This document shows, one piece after another, positions 58,897-64,000 of a stretch of DNA of 64,000 bases. Position 1 is the stretch's first letter, and every line of letters starts with the position of its first letter. Both the position numbers and the translations under genes were made by a program. A model generated the notes under the pieces. It was not told the origin of the DNA. It ran no database searches and was given only the letters and a program-made list of their open reading frames with translations. The DNA comes from Pseudorhodobacter ferrugineus DSM 5888 (GTDB lineage: Bacteria; Pseudomonadota; Alphaproteobacteria; Rhodobacterales; Rhodobacteraceae). The DNA is taken from assembly GCF_000420745.1 (NCBI RefSeq), contig NZ_ATVN01000015.1, positions 1 to 64,000 of the forward strand. The letters are read 5' to 3'.

Positions 58897-61362
58897 ATGT
58901 TCACCGCGTTTCGCTGGCTCACCCGTATCCTCATGGCGCTTTTGGCACTGGCCGCGATCACGCTGGTGATTGCCTATTTGTTCTTGTCGCGTTCCTTGCC
59001 CGACTATTCCGCCGATTATCAAATTGACGGAATATCGGCCGAGACCGAGATTGTGCGCAATAACGCCAATGTGCCGCATATTTTTGGCGCGTCCGATGCC
59101 GACATCTATTTCGCCCTTGGCTTTGCCCATGCGCAGGACCGTTTGTGGCAAATGACCATGCTGCGCCGCACCGCCCAAGGCCGCTTGTCCGAGGTGTTTG
59201 GCGAGCGCACGTTGAAAATCGACGAACTCTTGCGCCGCTATGACCTTTACACCCTCGCGGGCCAATCGGTTGCAGCCCAAGACGCCGAAACCCAAACCGC
59301 CCTTGAGGCCTATTCCCGCGGTGTGAACGCGTGGATCGGCGAGGTGAACCTATCCGCTTTGGGCCGCGGCGCGCCCGAATTTTTCTTCTTTTCCAATGAG
59401 ATCGCGGCCTGGCAACCCGCCGATAGCATCGCCATTATCAAACTCATGGCGCTGCAATTGTCGGGCCATCTGGAAAACGAGGTGCTGCGCGCCCGCACCT
59501 CCATGCTTTTGCCTGAGGACCGCCTGCGCGACATCCTGCCCGATGCGCCCGGCACTGGCATAACCGCCCTGCCCGATTATGCCAGCCTTATGCCCCCCCC
59601 CCCCCCCGGCGGCTTTCCTGTCCGTCAAGCGCTGGACCCGTTGTCACCCTTCAAATCGGGCGTGCTTGCAGGCGCGTCAAACGCTTGGGCAGCAGCCCCA
59701 GAACGCTCGGCCGCGCGCGGGTCGCTGCTGGCCAATGACCCGCATCTGGCCTTTACCGCGCCCACCCTGTGGTATCTTGCACGGCTGGATTTCGCCACCG
59801 GCGGCGTGATTGGCGCCACCCTTCCGGGCGTGCCTGCGGTACTGATCGGGCGGTCCGATGCTTTGGGCTGGGGGCTCACCTCCTCCTATCTCGACGATCA
59901 AGACGTGGTGATGGAACGCATCAACCCCGACAACACCGAACAATATGACAGCGGCGCGGGTTGGAAAGATTTCATCACCCGCCGGTCGATCATCACCGTC
60001 AAAGACCGTGACCCCGTCACCATCACCCTGCGCTGGTCCGAGGCGGGGCCGATCCTGCCCGGCAGCCATTATAACCTTGCCACCGTTACCCCCGCAGGCC
60101 ATGTCGCGGCGCTGGAATGGACGGCCCTGTCGGCCAATGACACCTCGATGACCTCGGCCATCCGCATCATGAAATCGCGCAATATCCCGCAAGCGTTGGA
60201 CGCCGCCAGCCTGTTCATCGCGCCATCGCAAAACCTGATGCTGGCCGATACTGATGGCATCGCTTTCCAACTGATTGGCGCGGTCCCCAACCGCAACCCC
60301 GCGCATGACACCATGGGCCGCATGCCCGCCACTGGCGACAAGCTGCAAAACCGCTGGGCCGGCACACAGCCCTACGCCAAAAACCTGCGCGTCCTTAAAC
60401 CCACCTCGGGGCTTTTGGGCAATACCAACAACAAAACCACCGATGCACCTTTCCCCGATAATATCAGCTTTCACTGGGGCGATACGCACCGCATCCAGCG
60501 CTGGCTGTCGCTGATGAAAACGCGTGAGGTGCACACCCGCGAAAGTTTCATCGAGGCGCAGCTTGATACCGTCTCGCCCGTTGCCCGCTCGGTTTTGCCC
60601 CTGATTGGCGGTGATCTGTGGTTCACTGGCACGCCCTCGCCCGCTGGCACCCCCGAACGGCTGCGCGAACAGGCGCTGGAACTCTTGGCCGAATGGAACG
60701 GCGAGATGAACGAACATATCCCCGAACCGCTGATTTATGCCGCTTGGCTGCGCGCCCTCCAAGACCGCCTGATCCGCGATGAATTGGGGCCGCTCGCCGA
60801 CAGCTTTACCCACCCCGACCCCGTGTTCATCGAACGCGTGTACCGCAACACCGACGGGGCTGCGAAATGGTGCGACGTAATCCAATCCGCCGCGATTGAA
60901 ACCTGCGCCGACATCGCCCGCGTGTCGCTGGACGAGGCGCTGCTGCGCCTGTCCGAACGCTATGGCCGCAGTATCGAGACATGGCGCTGGGGCGATGCGC
61001 ATCAGGCCACGCATGACCATCCCGTCATGGGCGATGTGCCTTTGCTGCGCTATTTCGTGAACCTGCGCCAATCCACATCGGGCGGCGATTTCACCTTGAT
61101 GCGCGGGCTAACCTCGGGCGAGGAACCGGATCCCTACCTGAACGTCCACGGCGCAGGCTACCGCGGCGTCTATGATTTCGCCGATCCTGACAGTTCGGTG
61201 TTTATCCTGTCCACGGGGCAATCCGGCCACCCGCTGTCACGCCATTACGATGATCTGGGCGTTTTGTGGCGGCGCGGCGAATATATCCCAATGTCGCTTG
61301 ATCCCGATCTTGCGCGGGCTGCGGCTGTGGGGATTACGCATTTGTCGCCAAAAGCACCCTAG
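58897..61362 (+). CDS. Penicillin-acylase-family Ntn hydrolase with a poly-C tract
   Basis: 821 residues. An N-terminal membrane anchor or signal (ILMALLALAAITLVIAYLFL) is followed by the alpha-subunit region (VRNNANVPHIFGASDADIYF and GFAHAQDRLWQMTMLRRTAQGRL). The linker contains five prolines coded by 15 consecutive C's, then the autocatalytic Ser261 (GASNAWAAAPERSA) starts the beta chain (SLLANDPHLAF, LPGVPAVLIGRSDALGWGLT). Family members cleave amide bonds such as penicillins or N-acyl-homoserine lactones after self-cleavage. The poly-C lies upstream of the nucleophile, so any one-base slip would abolish activity. The earlier in-frame codon at 58438 is antisense to the dehydrogenase and rejected. 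Confidence 0.92.
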   Translation: MFTAFRWLTRILMALLALAAITLVIAYLFLSRSLPDYSADYQIDGISAETEIVRNNANVPHIFGASDADIYFALGFAHAQDRLWQMTMLRRTAQGRLSEVFGERTLKIDELLRRYDLYTLAGQSVAAQDAETQTALEAYSRGVNAWIGEVNLSALGRGAPEFFFFSNEIAAWQPADSIAIIKLMALQLSGHLENEVLRARTSMLLPEDRLRDILPDAPGTGITALPDYASLMPPPPPGGFPVRQALDPLSPFKSGVLAGASNAWAAAPERSAARGSLLANDPHLAFTAPTLWYLARLDFATGGVIGATLPGVPAVLIGRSDALGWGLTSSYLDDQDVVMERINPDNTEQYDSGAGWKDFITRRSIITVKDRDPVTITLRWSEAGPILPGSHYNLATVTPAGHVAALEWTALSANDTSMTSAIRIMKSRNIPQALDAASLFIAPSQNLMLADTDGIAFQLIGAVPNRNPAHDTMGRMPATGDKLQNRWAGTQPYAKNLRVLKPTSGLLGNTNNKTTDAPFPDNISFHWGDTHRIQRWLSLMKTREVHTRESFIEAQLDTVSPVARSVLPLIGGDLWFTGTPSPAGTPERLREQALELLAEWNGEMNEHIPEPLIYAAWLRALQDRLIRDELGPLADSFTHPDPVFIERVYRNTDGAAKWCDVIQSAAIETCADIARVSLDEALLRLSERYGRSIETWRWGDAHQATHDHPVMGDVPLLRYFVNLRQSTSGGDFTLMRGLTSGEEPDPYLNVHGAGYRGVYDFADPDSSVFILSTGQSGHPLSRHYDDLGVLWRRGEYIPMSLDPDLARAAAVGITHLSPKAP
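59593..59607 (+). repeat. 15-bp poly-C homopolymer inside the acylase gene
   Basis: Fifteen consecutive C's follow ATG of codon 232 and encode Pro233-Pro237, then GGC GGC (Gly-Gly). It is the longest homopolymer I noticed in the window. Poly-C/G tracts of this length in coding sequence slip easily during replication. As given, the frame is ON. Confidence 0.95.
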
Positions 61363-61374
61363 GCGGCCTTTGCG

Positions 61375-61623
61375 ATGCTGGAAAAAATCGGGCTGATTAT
61401 GGGCAGCTCGGCCGTGTTCGGGTTTTTCGGCTATATGGGCAATTCCATCCGAACGGGGCATTCGCTGGATGTGCAGCCAAACGCAATTGGCCTGCTTGCA
61501 CGCGGGATGAATCTGTTGATCGATACCTTCGGCTACACGCCCATCGGGCTTGGCCTTATGGGGCTGTCGCTGTTTGGCGGCATCTACGCCGCGATTTCCC
61601 TGTGGCGCAGCGAGATGTATTGA
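61375..61623 (+). CDS. Small two-helix membrane protein
   Basis: 82 residues: LIMGSSAVFGFFGYMGNSIR forms helix one and YTPIGLGLMGLSLFGGIYAA helix two, with a short basic exit (SLWRSEMY). No known domain. It starts 12 bases after the acylase stop and is probably on the same transcript. Function unknown; the pairing with the acylase may be structural or fortuitous. Confidence 0.7.
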   Translation: MLEKIGLIMGSSAVFGFFGYMGNSIRTGHSLDVQPNAIGLLARGMNLLIDTFGYTPIGLGLMGLSLFGGIYAAISLWRSEMY

Positions 61624-61828
61624 ATTAACTTTTCAGGGCTTTGGTCGCAAATCCAGATCAGGTTTTGCCACGCAATTGCTTGATTATGGGGCGCATATGA
61701 TCAACGCCAGTCAAAAGAATGGCACAAATTGGCCAAACCGGACCTTTATCAGCAAAAGGGCTACTGTCTGCTTTGCGGGACAAAGCCGCCATTTTATTTG
61801 AACCATTATTTATCGCCTTGTCGAGCTT

Positions 61829-62104
61829 TCAGGCATCTGGATTCCTGTCACGTGGTGGATGGTCATAGTCAAAAAGTCTGGACATATGAGAGCGGGCAGA
61901 CAAGCCTATAAAAGCGCCGACCAAAGCACCAAACTTAATGCCAAATTGTGACGAGAAGCCAAGAATGTAGGCCATGGAAAATCCTATAACAGCACTGATA
62001 AAGACACTGCCTGCGATCACTATGATGTCGCGTACAAACGTTCTTAATACGCCGCGACCAAGAAAAGCCCATTCGTTTACTGGGTCTTTATCGTCGTTAC
62101 TCAT
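61829..62104 (-). CDS. Small membrane protein, unknown function
   Basis: 91 residues from ATG 62104, with GGAGAG six bases before it. Two hydrophobic stretches (DIIVIAGSVFISAVIGFSMA and FGIKFGALVGAFIGLSA) are flanked by an acidic N-terminus (MSNDDKDPVNEW) and a charged C-terminus (RLFDYDHPPRDRNPDA). No domain recognised. The frame continues upstream to 62182 without a better ribosome site. Confidence 0.6.
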   Translation of the reverse strand: MSNDDKDPVNEWAFLGRGVLRTFVRDIIVIAGSVFISAVIGFSMAYILGFSSQFGIKFGALVGAFIGLSARSHMSRLFDYDHPPRDRNPDA

Positions 62105-62330
62105 TTCGCACTCTCCGATCTTTGAATTGGTGAGCCGAATAAAGCCAAGAATAATGGCGATACTTGGGCCAGGACCACACAAAGAAGCGACAGTTTGGGC
62201 TCGTTGCTGTCATTCGCTGCGCACACACAAGTGGCAGCTTTGGACAATCACACTCACCCAAAACCAGCCAAGGCCCGCCGCACCGTTTGCACCGTGTACG
62301 CATTAAGATTTGGTAAACGCGAAACAACAT
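62097..62330 (-). CDS. Possible Cys-rich small ORF (uncertain)
   Basis: A 77-codon frame between hflX and the small membrane protein, overlapping the latter's start by 8 bases. MRTRCKRCGGPWLVLGECDC gives CxxC plus CxC, like a zinc ribbon, with two more Cys following. There is no clear ribosome-binding site before either Met (62330 or ten codons in). The reading frame may be chance; listed because it fills a 281-base gap. Confidence 0.25.
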   Translation of the reverse strand: MLFRVYQILMRTRCKRCGGPWLVLGECDCPKLPLVCAQRMTATSPNCRFFVWSWPKYRHYSWLYSAHQFKDRRVRNE

Positions 62331-62385
62331 CTATTTGTTATCAAACGATTTTCAGAAATGTCCGCGCGCGGTCATTTCTGGCTTC

Positions 62386-63717
62386 TCACAGTGCCGCAAA
62401 GGCCTTTTCCTGCCGCTCGGTCCAGATCACCTTCAAATTCCAGCCCGTATCCGACAGGGCTTCCTCAACGATCACCCCTTCGGAATACAGCCAAGCATGC
62501 GCCCTGCCCTTGCTGAAATCCAGGGTCAGGTCGGCCTCGGTTTTGACCTCTTCAAAGGCCCCAGATACCGCCTCCAGCAGCCGATCAATCCCATGCCCCG
62601 TCAAGGCCGACAGGGCAAAAACCCGCGCCGATTTTTCGGCTTTGGCTTCCAAAGTTGCCTGCGTGGACTCGTCCACCAAATCCAGCTTGTTCCAAATCTC
62701 AAACTGCGGCGTGTCCGATTTCACGCCCAGCGAGGTCATGATATCGGCCACATCCGCCGCCTGTTCGGCCGATTCCGGATGGCTGATATCGCGGACATGC
62801 AGGATCAGATCGGCCTCAAGCACCTCTTCCAGCGTGGCCCTGAACGCGGCAACCAGCTGGGTCGGCAGGTCGGAAATAAAGCCCACCGTATCAGACAGGA
62901 TCACCTTGCGCCCGTCCGGCATTTCCATGCCCCGCATGGTCGGGTCCAGCGTGGCGAAAAGCATATCCTTGGCCAAAACCTCGGCGCCGGTGATCTTGTT
63001 AAACAAGGTCGATTTGCCCGCGTTGGTATAGCCCACCAAAGCCACCACCGGAAACGGCACTTTTCGTCGCGCGGCGCGGTGCAATTCACGGGTTTTCACC
63101 ACGCGGTCCAATTGCCGCCGGATCCGGACCATATGGTCATCAATCGCGCGGCGGTCCGATTCAATCTGGGTTTCCCCCGGCCCGCCCACAAACCCAAAAC
63201 CGCCCCGCTGCCGTTCCAAGTGGGTCCATGCCCGCACCAAGCGCGTCCGCTGATAGGACAGGGCTGCCAGTTCGACCTGAAGCACGCCTTCGCGGGTCCG
63301 TGCCCGATCGGCGAAAATCTCGAGGATCAGGCCTGTGCGGTCCAAAAGCTTTACGCCCCATTCCTCTTCCAGATTGCGCTGCTGGACGGGCGTGACAGGG
63401 CCGTCGATTAGGACCAGCTCGGTCCCCAAGGCCTTCATCCGCAGCTTCAGCTCGGCCATTTTGCCAGTACCAAACAAGGTGCCGGGCAACAATTTTGGCA
63501 GGCGCACGACCTCGGCCCCCACCACCTCTAGCCCCGGCAAAGCTTCGGCGAGAGCCGAGGCCTCGGCCAGCCCGTGTTCGGGCAAGCGGCGGGTGCGGAC
63601 GGATTTTATCTCGGGGTGGATGACATAGGCACGCGTTTTTTCGGCACGGGTATCATGCCCGGCCAAACGTAGCTCTACCGAAAAACCATAATCGTCGTCG
63701 TGGTCAGTCGTTTCCAA
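62386..63717 (-). CDS. hflX: GTPase HflX
   Basis: 443 residues. Ribosome-associated GTPase that rescues or splits stalled ribosomes. An N-terminal HflX domain (LPKLLPGTLFGTGKMAEL ... LVLIDGPVTPVQQRNLEEEW) and a coiled linker (GGFGFVGGPGETQIESDRRA) precede the G domain: G1 GYTNAGKSTL, G3 DTVGF, G4 NKLD and G5 SAL. It starts 2 bases after the hfq stop; hfq-hflX is the classical order. Confidence 0.96.
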   Translation of the reverse strand: METTDHDDDYGFSVELRLAGHDTRAEKTRAYVIHPEIKSVRTRRLPEHGLAEASALAEALPGLEVVGAEVVRLPKLLPGTLFGTGKMAELKLRMKALGTELVLIDGPVTPVQQRNLEEEWGVKLLDRTGLILEIFADRARTREGVLQVELAALSYQRTRLVRAWTHLERQRGGFGFVGGPGETQIESDRRAIDDHMVRIRRQLDRVVKTRELHRAARRKVPFPVVALVGYTNAGKSTLFNKITGAEVLAKDMLFATLDPTMRGMEMPDGRKVILSDTVGFISDLPTQLVAAFRATLEEVLEADLILHVRDISHPESAEQAADVADIMTSLGVKSDTPQFEIWNKLDLVDESTQATLEAKAEKSARVFALSALTGHGIDRLLEAVSGAFEEVKTEADLTLDFSKGRAHAWLYSEGVIVEEALSDTGWNLKVIWTERQEKAFAAL

Positions 63718-63719
63718 GT

Positions 63720-63953
63720 CTATTCTTCGCCTTCATACAGGCTGATCGGCGCGCCCGGCATTATGGTCGAAATCGCATGCTTATAGACCAGCTGCGATTG
63801 CCCATCGCGGCGCAAAAGCACGCAGAAATTGTCAAACCAAGTGATAACACCTTGCAGCTTAACGCCGTTGATCAAAAAAATTGTCACGGGAACCTTGGCC
63901 TTACGGACATGATTCAAAAATGCATCTTGAAGATTTTGTTTATCGGAAGCCAT
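63720..63953 (-). CDS. hfq: RNA chaperone Hfq
   Basis: 77 residues, typical short alphaproteobacterial form without the long C-terminal tail. Sm1 motif: [20 protein letters not shown] and [20 protein letters not shown]. Sm2 is [12 protein letters not shown] with the KHA core that binds U-rich sRNA 3' ends. A hexamer that pairs small RNAs with targets. Its promoter lies in the last 47 bases or beyond the window. Confidence 0.98.
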   Translation of the reverse strand: MASDKQNLQDAFLNHVRKAKVPVTIFLINGVKLQGVITWFDNFCVLLRRDGQSQLVYKHAISTIMPGAPISLYEGEE

Positions 63954-64000
63954 TTTTTCTTTGCCTTTTTTTCTTTTGGTTACCGTCTTTGCCCTCGGCC

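Noticed and set aside
61729-61911. 60-codon plus-strand frame between two small membrane protein genes
   Set aside because: No ribosome site; overlaps the end of the convergent small membrane protein gene; composition looks random.

Overview
The window reads as a chromosomal segment of a marine-type alphaproteobacterium, most likely Rhodobacteraceae (Roseobacter group). The signs are a 77-residue Hfq next to HflX, a zwf-pgl-pgi operon, a porphobilinogen synthase without the usual cysteine metal site, an FnrL-type TTGAT-N4-ATCAA box, and many Roseobacter-type conserved proteins. Nearly all is dense, ordinary core genome with many 1-11 nt gene overlaps. There are two tRNAs (Gly-CCC, Gln-TTG) and no rRNA or CRISPR.

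Layout. 1-2.1 kb is a scrapyard of broken mobile DNA: an IS3 right end, an internal piece of a type I restriction subunit HsdR, an IS110 N-terminus, an IS3 OrfA and the 3' part of an unknown gene. 2.1-3.6 kb is a secreted protein with weak FAM20/HipA-kinase-like motifs. 3.8-7.6 kb is zwf-pgl-pgi behind a perfect LacI-type palindrome. 7.7-18.2 kb (minus) holds RidA, tRNA-Gly, a VWA protein, a SigK/RskA/fasciclin module, a RACo-like activase, a CBS-domain protein, XerD and an envelope protein pair. 18.5-20.1 kb is aroK-aroB. 20.2-27.9 kb (minus) is a dipeptide ABC transporter with a membrane dipeptidase and a FAD oxidoreductase. 28.1-29.3 kb has two small lipoproteins, one behind a class II FNR promoter. 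31.2-32.8 kb is an apparently intact ISNCY-type insertion sequence. 33-41.9 kb has SulP, tsf-rpsB, psuK-psuG, a DUF502 protein, and patatin plus 3-hydroxybutyrate dehydrogenase. 42.1-47.7 kb has a Hint-domain protein, a candidate small RNA or attenuator, an orphan peptide-binding protein, and ecn-eptA-dgkA. 47.7-52.0 kb has an XRE/cupin regulator, an acyl-CoA synthetase, a FrnE-type protein and a Bcr-type exporter. 52.0-58.8 kb has mfd, hemB, a YSC84 lipoprotein and a beta-hydroxyacid dehydrogenase. 58.9-64.0 kb has a penicillin-acylase-family enzyme carrying a 15-C homopolymer, small membrane proteins, and hflX-hfq.

Functional links. The zwf operon feeds glucose-6-phosphate into the Entner-Doudoroff/pentose route. 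EptA releases diacylglycerol that DgkA can recycle. PsuK and PsuG catabolise pseudouridine. The ABC transporter, dipeptidase and oxidase look like an uptake-hydrolysis-oxidation chain. The points most worth a second look are the poly-C tract just before the catalytic serine of the acylase (possible phase variation), the secreted kinase-like protein, the unannotated 77-nt RNA ending in a strong terminator upstream of the Hint gene, the FNR-driven lipoprotein, and a short interspersed repeat seen four times.
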